Below are positions 4,197 through 12,543 of a DNA stretch of 28,617 bases, in pieces. The DNA is from a virus. The notes under the pieces were generated by a model that was given only the letters and a program-made list of their open reading frames with translations, was not told where the DNA came from and did no database searches. Position 1 is the first letter of the stretch, and each line of letters opens with the position of its first letter. The position numbers and the translations under genes are program-made. Location of the stretch: the IMG/VR virus record IMGVR_UViG_3300029319_000354, positions 1 through 28,617 of that record; one strand, given 5' to 3'.

Positions 4197-6644
4197 ATGG
4201 CTATCGAAAAAGTAGTTGATAACGAAGAAATAAAAGAAGAAACACCCGTAGAAATAGAGGTACAAGACGATGGTGGGGTAGAAATAACCATTGGAGAAGA
4301 GGAACAAGATAGCCCTTTTGAGGGAGCTTTTGATGCTAATTTAGCAGAACAGTTAGATGCAGACCAATTACTTAAAGTTGCTGATGACTTAGTAGGTTTG
4401 TTTGAGGCAGATAGTGAAAGCCGTAAAGAATGGAGTCAAACCTATGAAGATGGGTTAGAACTTCTTGGTTTGAATATGGAGGAGCGTACTGAACCTTGGA
4501 ATGGAGCTTGTGGAGTATACCATCCATTATTATCCGAAGCAGTGGTTAGATTTCAATCCGAAGCGATAACGGAAACATTCCCTGCAGCTGGCCCTGTAAA
4601 GGCTAAAGTATTAGGTAAACCTTCTAAAGATAAAGATAAATTAGCATCTCGTGTGCAAGAGGATATGAATTATCGTCTTACTGAGCAAATGACAGAGTAT
4701 CGCCCTGAGCATGAAAGGATGCTATGGAATTTAGCATTGGCTGGATCAGCGTTTAAGAAAGTTTATTTTGATCCCGCAATGGGTCGTCAAGTTGCAGCAT
4801 TTATTCCTGCAGAAGATTTCATAGTATCCTATGGCTCGTCTGATTTAACAAGTTGTTCTCGTGTTACACATGTCATGAGAAAGACCGAGAATGAAGTTAG
4901 GTTTTTACAAGTCAATGGATTTTATAGTTCTGTAGATTTAGGAGAACCCGGATTTAATAGAACATCCATACAGGAGAAAAAAGATAAAACCACAGGTGTA
5001 GAAGTACAAGAAGATAATAGGTATGAGCTTCTTGAGATGCATGTGGAGTATGACTTAGGAGAAGACCCTAATCAAATAGCTTTTCCTTATGTTATTACAG
5101 TCGATAGAGCTTCTTTACAAATTCTTTCCATATATCGTAATTGGAGAGAAGATGACAAACTAAAGATGAAACGAAATCATTTCGTCCATTACACCTACAT
5201 ACCAGGATTTGGGTTTTATGGATTTGGATTAATTCATTTACTTGGTGGACATGCTAAGTCTGGTACTTCTTTACTTCGGCAGTTAGTTGACGCAGGTACA
5301 TTAAACAACTTACCGGGGGGTCTTAAAACCAGAGGGCTTAGAATTAAGGGTGATGATACACCTATTATGCCGGGAGAGTTTCGTGATGTAGACGTACCCG
5401 GAGGTAAGATAGCGGATAATATTTCGTTTTTACCTTATAAAGAGCCATCTCAAACATTACTAGCTTTATTCCAAAATATCATAGATCAGGGTCGTTCAAT
5501 GGCAGCGATTTCTGATTTTAAGGGAATTGATCTTAATTCTGAAGCTCCTGTAGGTACAACTTTAGCTATTTTAGAAAGAATGTTAAAGGTTATGAGTGCG
5601 GTACAAGCTCGTATGCATAACTCTATGAAAGTAGAGTTTAAGCTAATTAAGGAGATTGTAGAGGATCATGTAGGGGATTATGAATCAGAAATATCTACAG
5701 ATAATGTTACTCAGATACGTCCTACAGAAAAAGGTGTAGATATAGAACAACAAATTATTTCCAAACAGGAATATATGGATGTTGAGGTTATACCTGTTAG
5801 TGATCCTAATGCTTCTACCATGTCTATGCGGGTTGTTCAGTATCAAGCAGCCCTACAGTTAGCAGCTCAAGCTCCACAGTTATATGATTTACCTTTACTG
5901 CATCAACAGATGTTACAGACGTTAGGTATTAAAGATGCTTCTAGGTTAGTTCCTATAGAAGATGATATGACTCCTAAAGACCCTGTAAGTGAAAACATGG
6001 CACTACTAACTAATAAACCCGTAAAAGCCTTTTTATACCAAGATCATAAAGCACATATACAGACACATATGTCTGCAGCTCAAAATCCTGAAATAGCACA
6101 ACTTATTGGGCAAAGCCCTATGGCTAATGCTATTAGAGGGGCGTTAGCAGCTCACATAGCAGAGCATACAGCTATGCAATATAGAGTAGAAGTTGAGAAA
6201 CAAATGGGTGTACCACTACCTGCACCTAATGAGGAGATGCCAGAAGAACTCGAAGTTGAGATTTCAAGGATGATGGCACAGGCTTCTCAACAGGTACAGC
6301 AACAATCTACTGCTCAACAGGCACAACAACAAGCACAACAGGCAGCTCAAGACCCAGTTCTTCAATTACAACAAGCAGAATTACAACTTAAAGAAGCTGA
6401 ATTAAGACGTAAAGCAGCTAAAGATTTAATGGATGCTATGTTGAAGAATGAGCAAATAGAAGCTAATAAAGAAATTGCTGGTGCTCAGATGGGTGTAGAA
6501 ATACAAAAACAAGAAAATGAATTAACCGAAAAACAAAAAACTGAAGGACTTAAGATTGGTTTAGATGTAGCTAAAAACATAGCTGCTAGTGAAGAAGCCC
6601 CTCAGCCACAACCACAGGTTCCACCTGCTACCCCTGAAAGGTAA
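4197..6644 (+). CDS. Portal protein, P22-like
   Basis: This 815-residue protein forms the dodecameric DNA entry ring. Its position after terL, its size and its core fit P22-like portals: an acidic N-terminal arm (1-60), a core from about 75 with WNGACGVYHPLLSEAVVRFQSEAITE and a following FPAAGPVKAKV signature, and a long helical C-terminus. Residues 686-815 are rich in Gln, Ala and charged residues with repeated QQA and LQxxELxLKEAEL patterns, and the protein ends in a Pro/Gln tail. This likely forms a coiled-coil barrel reaching into the head, as in P22. A GAGG ribosome site precedes the ATG. The core role is secure; the barrel is inferred. Confidence 0.92.
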   Translation: MAIEKVVDNEEIKEETPVEIEVQDDGGVEITIGEEEQDSPFEGAFDANLAEQLDADQLLKVADDLVGLFEADSESRKEWSQTYEDGLELLGLNMEERTEPWNGACGVYHPLLSEAVVRFQSEAITETFPAAGPVKAKVLGKPSKDKDKLASRVQEDMNYRLTEQMTEYRPEHERMLWNLALAGSAFKKVYFDPAMGRQVAAFIPAEDFIVSYGSSDLTSCSRVTHVMRKTENEVRFLQVNGFYSSVDLGEPGFNRTSIQEKKDKTTGVEVQEDNRYELLEMHVEYDLGEDPNQIAFPYVITVDRASLQILSIYRNWREDDKLKMKRNHFVHYTYIPGFGFYGFGLIHLLGGHAKSGTSLLRQLVDAGTLNNLPGGLKTRGLRIKGDDTPIMPGEFRDVDVPGGKIADNISFLPYKEPSQTLLALFQNIIDQGRSMAAISDFKGIDLNSEAPVGTTLAILERMLKVMSAVQARMHNSMKVEFKLIKEIVEDHVGDYESEISTDNVTQIRPTEKGVDIEQQIISKQEYMDVEVIPVSDPNASTMSMRVVQYQAALQLAAQAPQLYDLPLLHQQMLQTLGIKDASRLVPIEDDMTPKDPVSENMALLTNKPVKAFLYQDHKAHIQTHMSAAQNPEIAQLIGQSPMANAIRGALAAHIAEHTAMQYRVEVEKQMGVPLPAPNEEMPEELEVEISRMMAQASQQVQQQSTAQQAQQQAQQAAQDPVLQLQQAELQLKEAELRRKAAKDLMDAMLKNEQIEANKEIAGAQMGVEIQKQENELTEKQKTEGLKIGLDVAKNIAASEEAPQPQPQVPPATPER

Positions 6645-6650
6645 CATCTT

Positions 6651-6845
6651 ATGAGTATAGAAGATGCATTTAGAGAAGAATTACGTAAGTTAATGAATGA
6701 TTACGCTGACACGGTATCTACCGGAGGTGCAACAGATTTTCCCCAGTATCGGCATCTAGTGGGGACAATAGAAGGTTTAGCTTTAGCTGAAAGAGCCTTT
6801 TTAGACTTAATAGATGCTGCCAAAAAACAAGAGGATATAGACTAA
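6651..6845 (+). CDS. Small conserved-looking hypothetical protein, 64 aa
   Basis: This is a 64-residue, largely helical protein with the segment FPQYRHLVGTIEGLALAERAFLDLID. It has no membrane segment or metal motif. Its start lies six bases after the portal stop, with a weak AAAGG before it, and its stop overlaps the co-chaperonin start (TAATG). Short proteins of this kind occur next to portals in marine phages; a minor head role is possible but not shown. Confidence 0.8.
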   Translation: MSIEDAFREELRKLMNDYADTVSTGGATDFPQYRHLVGTIEGLALAERAFLDLIDAAKKQEDID

Positions 6846-7246
6846 TGAGTTCAGTAAGTTCAATAGATGTTGATAAAACTGTGGATAAAGTAGCAAAACT
6901 TAAAGATAAATCACTACGATTACCACAGCCAGTAGGATATAAAGTGTTAGTAACTTTACCTGATATAGAAGAAAAAACTGCTGGAGGAATATTAAAACCC
7001 GATAGTGTAATAGAAAAAGAATCCACCGCTGCTAACATAGGATTTGTTTTAGCTATTGGCCCCGATGCTTATAAAGATAAAGATAAGTTTCCCACAGGTG
7101 CTTGGTGTAAAGAAGGTGATTTTGTAATTATGCGGTCTTATTCAGGTACAAGAATGTTTGTAGATGGAAAAGAGTTTCGTATGTTAAATGACGATAGCAT
7201 TGAAGGTGTTGTCGCTGATCCACGTGGTTTTTCACGTGCTAGTTAG
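6845..7246 (+). CDS. Phage GroES-like co-chaperonin
   Basis: This 133-residue protein matches the GroES (Cpn10) fold: PVGYKVLVTLPD (29-40), a mobile-loop-like segment EEKTAGGILKPD (42-53) that would dock on host GroEL, then a GFVLAIGPDAY strand (66-76) and the C-terminal strands FVIMRSYSGTRMFVDGKEF. It is longer than bacterial GroES (about 95), mainly by an N-terminal extension of some 28 residues and a longer middle loop. By analogy with T4 gp31 it would remodel the GroEL chamber for capsid protein folding. Its place in the head operon before scaffold and capsid genes supports this. No GroEL gene is present, so it must use the host one. Confidence 0.88.
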   Translation: MSSVSSIDVDKTVDKVAKLKDKSLRLPQPVGYKVLVTLPDIEEKTAGGILKPDSVIEKESTAANIGFVLAIGPDAYKDKDKFPTGAWCKEGDFVIMRSYSGTRMFVDGKEFRMLNDDSIEGVVADPRGFSRAS

Positions 7247-7256
7247 GAGATAAATT

Positions 7257-8201
7257 ATGGCTGAAGAAATAAAAGAACAAACAAAAGAAGACGTAATAGA
7301 AGCAAAAGATGATTTTGAAGTGGAAATAATAGACGATACCCCAGAAGAAGATAGGGGCAAAACACCTATGAAAGCCACTGATAATCCTGAACCCCCTACA
7401 GAGGAGATGGAGGAGTATAGCGAAAAAGTTAAAAGTCGTATAGGTAAACTTAAAAAAGGATATCACGATGAACGTAGGGCTAAGGAAGCTAAAGAGCGAG
7501 AAGCTAGAGAGGCTTATAACTATGCCAAATCTCTACAAGAAGAAAACCGTAAGCTAAAAGAAAATTTATCTAAGGGTGAAAATGTGCTTATGGAGGAGTC
7601 TAAAGCTAGAGCAGATGCTGAATTAGCTGCAGCTCAACAGGCTTATAAAAAAGCATATGAAGATGCTGACTCTGATGCTATTGTGGAAGCTCAAACTAGA
7701 CTTGCGGAAGCTACTGTAGCAAAAAACAATGCTGCTACTTATAATCCTAAATATCAAAATAAAGAAAAGTCTTTACAAACAGACCCTAACCAAGTATATA
7801 ATAACAATAAAGAAGTTCCTGAACCTGATCCAAAAGCAAAAGAATGGTTCGCTAAAAATACATGGTTTGGGAATGATGAAGAAATGACTGCCCTAGCTTA
7901 TGGGCTGCACGAAAAGTTAGTAAAACAGGGTATAGACCCTCGCTCAGATGAATACTACGAGAAGATAGATTCTCGCATAAAACAGATTTTCCCAGACCGA
8001 TTAAATGGTGTGGACTCTGAGGATACTCTTGAAGAAGAGCCAGAAGTTAAAAAATCTGCTCCCGCAAATGTTGTCGCTCCTGTAAAGCGAAGTCCATCTT
8101 CTAAGAAAATTACGTTGACTTCTACGCAGGTATCATTAGCCAAACGGCTAGGAGTGCCATTAGAAGAATATGCAAAACAAGTATCACAACTTAATAAATA
8201 A
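7257..8201 (+). CDS. Putative capsid scaffolding protein
   Basis: This 314-residue protein is strongly acidic at the N-terminus. It has a long coiled-coil middle (about 55-165, rich in Glu, Lys, Ala and Arg) and a compact basic C-terminus (about 265-314) with VAPVKRSPSSKKITLTSTQ and ending in AKQVSQLNK. This layout and its position between portal and capsid genes are typical of internal scaffolds, whose C-terminal basic segment binds the capsid shell. No protease motif is evident. It has a clear TAGGAG ribosome site. The call rests on composition and order. Confidence 0.75.
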   Translation: MAEEIKEQTKEDVIEAKDDFEVEIIDDTPEEDRGKTPMKATDNPEPPTEEMEEYSEKVKSRIGKLKKGYHDERRAKEAKEREAREAYNYAKSLQEENRKLKENLSKGENVLMEESKARADAELAAAQQAYKKAYEDADSDAIVEAQTRLAEATVAKNNAATYNPKYQNKEKSLQTDPNQVYNNNKEVPEPDPKAKEWFAKNTWFGNDEEMTALAYGLHEKLVKQGIDPRSDEYYEKIDSRIKQIFPDRLNGVDSEDTLEEEPEVKKSAPANVVAPVKRSPSSKKITLTSTQVSLAKRLGVPLEEYAKQVSQLNK

Positions 8202-8212
8202 TTGGAGAAATT

Positions 8213-8668
8213 ATGGACAATAATATACAAGCAGCGAAACAACCAAGAGCAACAAAAACACGAGATAAAGAAACTCGCAAACAAGATTGGGTTCCACCAA
8301 CACAATTACCTGATCCAACTCCACAAGACGGATTTACTTTCCGTTGGGTGAGAATAGCAGTATTAGGTCAAAAAGATGACAGAAATGCATCTCTACGTAT
8401 GCGTGAAGGATGGGTTCCAGTTAAAGCAGATGAACACCCTGAAGTTATTACTGAATATGGATTTAAGGCTGATGCTTCTGGAAATATAGAATCTGGAGGA
8501 TTATTACTTTGTAAAATGCCAACAGAGACTGTAAACAGTCGAAATGATTATTTCAAGAAAAAAGCAAGACAGCAAGAAGAATCTGTGGATAATAACTTTA
8601 TGAGAGAAAATAACCCTAGGATGCCTTTGTTTAGTGAAAAACGCTCAACGGTATCTAAAGGAAATTAA
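8213..8668 (+). CDS. Conserved phage head-region protein, 151 aa, unknown role
   Basis: This is a 151-residue soluble protein with a basic N-terminus and a core TFRWVRIAVLGQKDDRNASLRMREGWVPVKADEHPEV followed by a C-terminal region rich in Lys and Glu. I recall similar proteins with the REGWxPVKAxEHPE motif between scaffold and capsid genes of uncultured marine phages, usually unnamed. It could be a minor virion or assembly protein. TGGAG precedes the start by a few bases. No catalytic motif is visible. Confidence 0.8.
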   Translation: MDNNIQAAKQPRATKTRDKETRKQDWVPPTQLPDPTPQDGFTFRWVRIAVLGQKDDRNASLRMREGWVPVKADEHPEVITEYGFKADASGNIESGGLLLCKMPTETVNSRNDYFKKKARQQEESVDNNFMRENNPRMPLFSEKRSTVSKGN

Positions 8669-8700
8669 TTTATTAATTTGATTATGGAGATTTTTTAATC

Positions 8701-9336
8701 ATGGCTTATCCAACTGTTGAAGCCCCATATGGTTTACAACCAATTAATTTGATTGGTGGGCAACCTTATGCGGGGTCTACTAGGCAGATGAAAATAGCTT
8801 CCAACTACGGCACTGACATCTTTAATGGAGATGTTGTAAAAAGAGCTGCTGATGGAACTATTCAAAAAGAAACAGGTACTACTACTGTTACTGCCACAGG
8901 CGTGATTGGTGTTTTTGTAGGTGTTACTTACACAGACCCAAGCACATCCCAAAAAACTTTTAAACAGTATTATCCAGCAAGCACTGTAGCTTCGGATATA
9001 CAGGCTTATGTTGTTGACGACCCAGATGCACTATTTAAAGTAGCTGTTGTATCTGGCACTACCACTATTGCTGGTATTGCATATGGCTCTATTGGGTCTA
9101 ACGCTGCATTAGTTCAAAACGCAGGTAGCACTACAAATGGTAACTCTAAAGTTGCTATTTTAAGTTCTAGTGTTGCCACCACTTTATCATTACCGATGAG
9201 AATTGTTGATGTAGTCGAAGAAACCACTGATTCGTCCGGTAATTACACAGAAGTCATCGTTAAGTGGAACGCCCCGCATGAAGACAGTAATGTTGCTACG
9301 GGTGGTCACGCTTATATGGTTGGCACTGGCTTATAA
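8701..9336 (+). CDS. Candidate capsid decoration or minor head protein
   Basis: This 211-residue, beta-rich protein starts AYPTVEAPYGLQPINLIGGQPYAGSTRQ and is rich in Thr, Ser, Val and Gly. It comes directly before the major capsid gene, where many marine phages encode a similar protein that I take to be a head decoration protein. Residues 30-75 (DIFNGDVVKRAADGTIQ...) resemble an exposed beta-barrel decoration domain. The ribosome site GGAG (8686-8689) sits in the loop of a weak GATTA/TAATC hairpin (8680-8700). Function is inferred from position and fold impression. Confidence 0.65.
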   Translation: MAYPTVEAPYGLQPINLIGGQPYAGSTRQMKIASNYGTDIFNGDVVKRAADGTIQKETGTTTVTATGVIGVFVGVTYTDPSTSQKTFKQYYPASTVASDIQAYVVDDPDALFKVAVVSGTTTIAGIAYGSIGSNAALVQNAGSTTNGNSKVAILSSSVATTLSLPMRIVDVVEETTDSSGNYTEVIVKWNAPHEDSNVATGGHAYMVGTGL

Positions 9337-9349
9337 GGAGTAATAAATA

Positions 9350-10258
9350 ATGGCTATTTCTAGAGCACAATTATTAAAAGAACTCCTACCGGGCTTAAAT
9401 GCATTATTTGGTATGGAGTATGACAAGTATGGCGAGGAGCATGCTGAGATTTTTGAAACCGAAACTTCAGAGCGTAGTTTTGAAGAAGAAGTAAAATTAT
9501 CTGGGTTTAGTGCTGCTCCGGTTAAAAACGAAGGCTCTGCAATATCTTACGATAACGCACAAGAAGCATGGTCTGCTCGTTATAACCATGAGACAGTAGC
9601 TCTTGGTTTTTCTATAACAGAAGAAGCAGTGGAAGATAATTTGTACGACAGTTTATCTAGTCGTTACACAAAGGCTCTTGCTCGTGCTATGGCTTACACT
9701 AAACAAGTAAAAGCTGCAGCTGTTCTTAACAATGGTTTTGACAGCAATTTTGCTGGTGGTGACGGGGTTGAGTTATTTTCAACTGCACACCCACTTGTTT
9801 CTGGTGGTGTTAATAAAAACGAGCCTGACACAGCTTCTGATTTAAACGAGACTTCTTTGGAGTCTGCTATTATCCGAATTGGTGGATGGACTGATGAGCG
9901 TGGTTTATTGATTGCATCAAGACCAGTCAAACTTATCGTTCCTTCAGCTCTTCAGTTTGTGGCTACTCGTTTGTTAGAAACTGAGTTACGTACTGCTACA
10001 GCAGATAACGATACTAACGCAATGAGGACAATGGGTTCTATATCTCAAGGATTTACTATTAATCACTATCTAACCGATACTGATGCTTGGTTCTTGAAAA
10101 CAGATATTCCTAATGGTCTCAAGCATTTTGTTAGAACCCCAATGCAAACATCTATGGACGGAGATTTCGACACAGGCAATGCAAGATATAAAGCCCGTGA
10201 GCGTTATAGCTTTGGTTTCTCTGACCCATTAGCTATGTTTGGATCACCGGGGGCTTAA
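9350..10258 (+). CDS. Major capsid protein
   Basis: This 302-residue protein builds the icosahedral shell, probably with the HK97 fold. The features are an N-terminal helical region, a central block QEAWSARYNHETVALGFSITEEAVEDNLYD, an A-domain-like segment RPVKLIVPSALQFVATRLL and the ending RYSFGFSDPLAMFGSPGA. This resembles the capsid proteins of many marine phages and the Mu-like head subunit group. It is followed at once by a strong terminator and has an excellent AAGGAG ribosome site, as expected for a highly made protein. No delta-domain or adjacent protease is visible, in line with a separate scaffold gene. Confidence 0.88.
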   Translation: MAISRAQLLKELLPGLNALFGMEYDKYGEEHAEIFETETSERSFEEEVKLSGFSAAPVKNEGSAISYDNAQEAWSARYNHETVALGFSITEEAVEDNLYDSLSSRYTKALARAMAYTKQVKAAAVLNNGFDSNFAGGDGVELFSTAHPLVSGGVNKNEPDTASDLNETSLESAIIRIGGWTDERGLLIASRPVKLIVPSALQFVATRLLETELRTATADNDTNAMRTMGSISQGFTINHYLTDTDAWFLKTDIPNGLKHFVRTPMQTSMDGDFDTGNARYKARERYSFGFSDPLAMFGSPGA

Positions 10259-10289
10259 TGGTTTCACTCAACCTCCTTAATGAGTACAT

Positions 10290-10319
10290 CCCCCGAATTA
10301 ACCTTCGGGGGGTTTTTTT
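10290..10319 (+). terminator. Rho-independent terminator after the capsid gene
   Basis: CCCCCGAA (10290-10297) pairs with TTCGGGGG (10304-10311) around a 6-base loop and is followed by G and seven T. It lies about 30 bases after the capsid stop and separates the head operon from the downstream structural genes. Some read-through or a new promoter must feed the genes that follow. Confidence 0.93.
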
Positions 10320-10328
10320 AACTTCTGA

Positions 10329-10340
10329 CAGCGAAAGCTG
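10329..10340 (+). other. Small GNRA-tetraloop hairpin in the 10320-10366 leader
   Basis: CAGC-GAAA-GCTG forms a 4-bp stem capped by a GNRA loop, between the capsid terminator and the ribosome site AGGAG of the next gene. It may stabilise the 5' end of the downstream message. The stem is short and could be chance. Confidence 0.25.
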
Positions 10341-10366
10341 ACACTAGCCACGACAGGAGATTAATT

Positions 10367-11104
10367 ATGGCTGTTCATTTTACTGGGCCTATTCTATTTT
10401 CAGGAAAGGACGAACCAAGGAAGTGGTTTAATAACCTTCCTATAGATAAAAATCCAGATTACGTTGTTTATTTTGACGACTTTACTGGTATTGCTTTAGA
10501 TACAACAAACGATTGGACTCTTATTAAAGATAGTAGTGCAACTGCTGCTTTAGGTGCAGATGCAGAAAGTGGAACTCTTGTTCTTACTTCTCAAGCTACT
10601 ACGGACAATGATGGTGCTTCCGTTCAAGGTAATGAAATTTTTAAGATTGCTACTGGAGACAGTGGTAGAGACATTTGGTTTGAAACTAAATTAAAGGTAG
10701 GTGATTCCGAAGGAAGTGCTATTGACCTTTGTGTTGGATTAACTGTTAATTTTGCCACTAACCCAGAAGCTATGTTGACAGCTGCTGACCGCATTGTATT
10801 TCAAGTAGATGATGGAGATACTAACATTGACTGTGTTACAGAAAAAGATGGTACAGCCACAACTACTGATTCTGGAATAGATATAGCGGATGATACTTAC
10901 GTTACGTTAAGTTTTAAAGTTTCAGCTAAAAATAAAACAAATGCGGTAGTAGAATTTTTTGTTAATAGGGCATTAGTAGCTACTCATACTACAAATATCC
11001 CTGATGATGAAAATTTAGCTATTGGGGCAATGGAGCTATCGGGTTCTGCTACAGGAACCAAATCAGCAACTATTGATTACTTATTTGCTGCACAAGATAG
11101 ATAA
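10367..11104 (+). CDS. Lectin-like beta-sandwich virion protein
   Basis: This 245-residue protein starts with a short segment (HFTGPILFSGKDEPRKWFNNLPI) and continues as a beta-rich domain from about residue 33 (YVVYFDDFTGIALDTTNDWTLI). It contains IWFETKLKVGD, VTLSFKVSAKNKTNAVVEFFVNRALVATH and a closing strand ATIDYLFAAQD. This pattern resembles concanavalin A-like glucanase/lectin sandwiches found on phage virions, which may bind surface sugars. Its place right after the capsid gene suggests an outer head or decoration role. No catalytic Glu pair can be assigned. The fold is a pattern impression, not a search result. Confidence 0.6.
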   Translation: MAVHFTGPILFSGKDEPRKWFNNLPIDKNPDYVVYFDDFTGIALDTTNDWTLIKDSSATAALGADAESGTLVLTSQATTDNDGASVQGNEIFKIATGDSGRDIWFETKLKVGDSEGSAIDLCVGLTVNFATNPEAMLTAADRIVFQVDDGDTNIDCVTEKDGTATTTDSGIDIADDTYVTLSFKVSAKNKTNAVVEFFVNRALVATHTTNIPDDENLAIGAMELSGSATGTKSATIDYLFAAQDR

Positions 11105-11115
11105 GGAGATAGCTT

Positions 11116-11253
11116 ATGGCTTCGGCTAAAGATACTAAAAAGGTTGCTCCTAAAAAAGTAAAAGAAACTAAAACTGCTTCAGTTATACCTCCAAAAGGTA
11201 GTGCTGAGTACAAAGCTATGGTCTTGAAGGGTTTAATTAAGGAGGATAAGTAA
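11116..11253 (+). CDS. Small basic protein, 45 aa
   Basis: This short gene has a strong AAGGAG ribosome site eight or so bases before its ATG. It encodes 45 residues: a lysine-rich N-terminal half (ASAKDTKKVAPKKVKETK) and a short helix ending LKGLIKEDK. Its stop overlaps the next start by one base (TAATG), which supports a real, co-translated gene. Its role is unknown. Confidence 0.7.
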   Translation: MASAKDTKKVAPKKVKETKTASVIPPKGSAEYKAMVLKGLIKEDK

Positions 11254-11876
11254 TGTCTTCTGATATTAAAGCAAAAACCTTTTTGAATAGTTTATCTGCA
11301 TCAACTGCAGCTATAGCAGCTCTGCAAACCACTAGTGGTACGGCAGCTATGACGCTAACAGCTGCAGCTGGTACAGGTGCGTTTCATGCCACTGACCAGG
11401 CTGCTAAAGTAACGTTGACTTCTGGTGGTAATATATCAGGAGTCACCATTACTATTACTGGTACAGATATAGCTGGTAATACTTTAACTGAAGATATAGC
11501 TGGCCCTAACGCCAATACTGTAACTTCTACTAAGTTTTACGACACTATAACTTCTATTGCAGGTGATGGTTCAATTGGAACTAATACTTCAGTAGGGGTA
11601 GCTGCAGGTACTACAGGCGGTCAAGGTAAAATTAATTCAGAAAGGACTAGATTAAAAGGACTTCATGCTACTACAGGTGGAACAGTTGGAGATATTAGTT
11701 TTTTCAATACTTCTCCTGTAAGTGGAACTAGTTTGTTTTCTTTACAGGTTGCTACTACAACTAAAGATTATATTGATCCGTATATACCGGATGATGGTGT
11801 GTTGTTTGATGCAGGAGCTTATGTAGATTTACCTGCGGGTACTGCTGTAAGTTTAACTGTATTTTATGATGGTTAG
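11253..11876 (+). CDS. Ser/Thr/Gly-rich structural protein, 207 aa
   Basis: This is a 207-residue beta-rich protein with an Ala/Thr-rich N-terminus, repeated VTITGTD-type strands in the middle (AKVTLTSGGNISGVTITITGTD is the start of this region) and a C-terminal globular part ending PAGTAVSLTVFYDG. Composition and position point to a virion surface or tail component. No metal or catalytic motif stands out. It is translated from an ATG that overlaps the stop of the upstream small gene, after AAGGAGG. Confidence 0.7.
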   Translation: MSSDIKAKTFLNSLSASTAAIAALQTTSGTAAMTLTAAAGTGAFHATDQAAKVTLTSGGNISGVTITITGTDIAGNTLTEDIAGPNANTVTSTKFYDTITSIAGDGSIGTNTSVGVAAGTTGGQGKINSERTRLKGLHATTGGTVGDISFFNTSPVSGTSLFSLQVATTTKDYIDPYIPDDGVLFDAGAYVDLPAGTAVSLTVFYDG

Positions 11877-11880
11877 GTAA

Positions 11881-12174
11881 ATGGTAGCTCGTGTAAACAA
11901 AAAGAAAATGCCTTGTAATAAACCAAGGCGTACACCCAAACACCCTAAAAAGTCTCATATTGTTAAGGCTTGTAAAGGTGGGAAGGAAAAAGTAATACGC
12001 TTTGGGCAACAAGGTAAAAAGGTTGGCACGATAAAAGGGACAGCAGGTAAACCTAAAAAAGGAGAATCGGCTCGTATGAAAGCTAAAAGACGTTCATTTA
12101 AAGCTAGACATGGTAAGAATATAAAGAAAGGAAAAATGTCAGCAGCTTATTGGGCGGATAAAGTTAAATGGTAA
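11881..12174 (+). CDS. Small, very basic protein, 97 aa
   Basis: This 97-residue protein is extremely rich in Lys and Arg (MVARVNKKKMPCNKPRRTPKHP...) and ends KMSAAYWADKVKW. The C-terminal RRSFKARHGKNIKKGK segment followed by SAAYWA(D/N)KVKW recurs, from memory, in marine phage genomes. A packaged DNA-binding protein is possible, but this is inferred from charge only. The four bases before the ATG come straight after the previous stop, and TTAGG is the only ribosome-site-like sequence. Confidence 0.75.
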   Translation: MVARVNKKKMPCNKPRRTPKHPKKSHIVKACKGGKEKVIRFGQQGKKVGTIKGTAGKPKKGESARMKAKRRSFKARHGKNIKKGKMSAAYWADKVKW

Positions 12175-12184
12175 AGGAGTAAAT

Positions 12185-12361
12185 ATGGCTCAAGGAGTTC
12201 CACATTATTTTAGAGATGGGACAAAACATAAAGGTGGTACACATAAAATGCCTAATGGGGATTTACATTCTGGTAAAACACATGGCAAAACAAGTAGGAA
12301 ACTATACCATTTTAGTGAGTTGTCTAAAACAGCTAAAAAAAAGGCTAAAGGTAGAGCATGA
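12185..12361 (+). CDS. Small conserved-type protein, 58 aa
   Basis: A gene of 58 codons follows a clear AAAGGAG site. The protein is rich in His, Lys and Gly: GVPHYFRDGTKHKGGTHKMP, then a SGKTHGKTSRKLYHFSELSKTAKKKAKG tail. Proteins of the form HYFxDGxxxKGxTHKMPNGxLHxG occur, as I recall, in marine phages beside the same neighbours. Its stop overlaps the start of the next gene. Its function is unknown; the paired histidines could bind metal. Confidence 0.75.
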   Translation: MAQGVPHYFRDGTKHKGGTHKMPNGDLHSGKTHGKTSRKLYHFSELSKTAKKKAKGRA

Positions 12362-12540
12362 TGGAAAACAATCCAGAATCTATAAAACCTATCATAGACG
12401 GTGTATCTGCAACTTTAGGAGTTGGGGTATTTTTTGGTTATATACAAGCATTAGTTGGAATTTTTACAATCGTATGGTTTGGGATTCGTATATGGGAAAC
12501 TAAAACTGTGCAGAGTCTAATTAATAAAAATAAGGAGTAA
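12358..12540 (+). CDS. Small membrane protein, possible holin-like protein
   Basis: This 60-residue protein has a short polar N-terminus and one hydrophobic region (about 17-45, containing LGVGVFFGYIQALVGIFTIVWFG with the span broken by Gln30). A conserved-looking IRIWETKTVQSLI tail follows. Small proteins of this shape are commonly labelled holin-like in marine phages. It is away from the endolysin, so a structural or ejection-related membrane role is as likely. Two ATG codons, 12358 and 12361, are possible starts; both overlap the previous stop. Confidence 0.65.
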   Translation: MMENNPESIKPIIDGVSATLGVGVFFGYIQALVGIFTIVWFGIRIWETKTVQSLINKNKE

Positions 12541-12543
12541 GTA

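Noticed and set aside
8663-8678. AT-only inverted repeat between the 8213 and 8701 genes
   Set aside because: Too short a spacer to form a hairpin and no T-run directly after it; such dyads are expected by chance in this AT-rich DNA.
12216-12503. 95-aa plus-strand frame overlapping two small genes
   Set aside because: It is a shadow frame over the 58-aa and 60-aa genes, which each have better starts, stop overlaps and sensible protein features.
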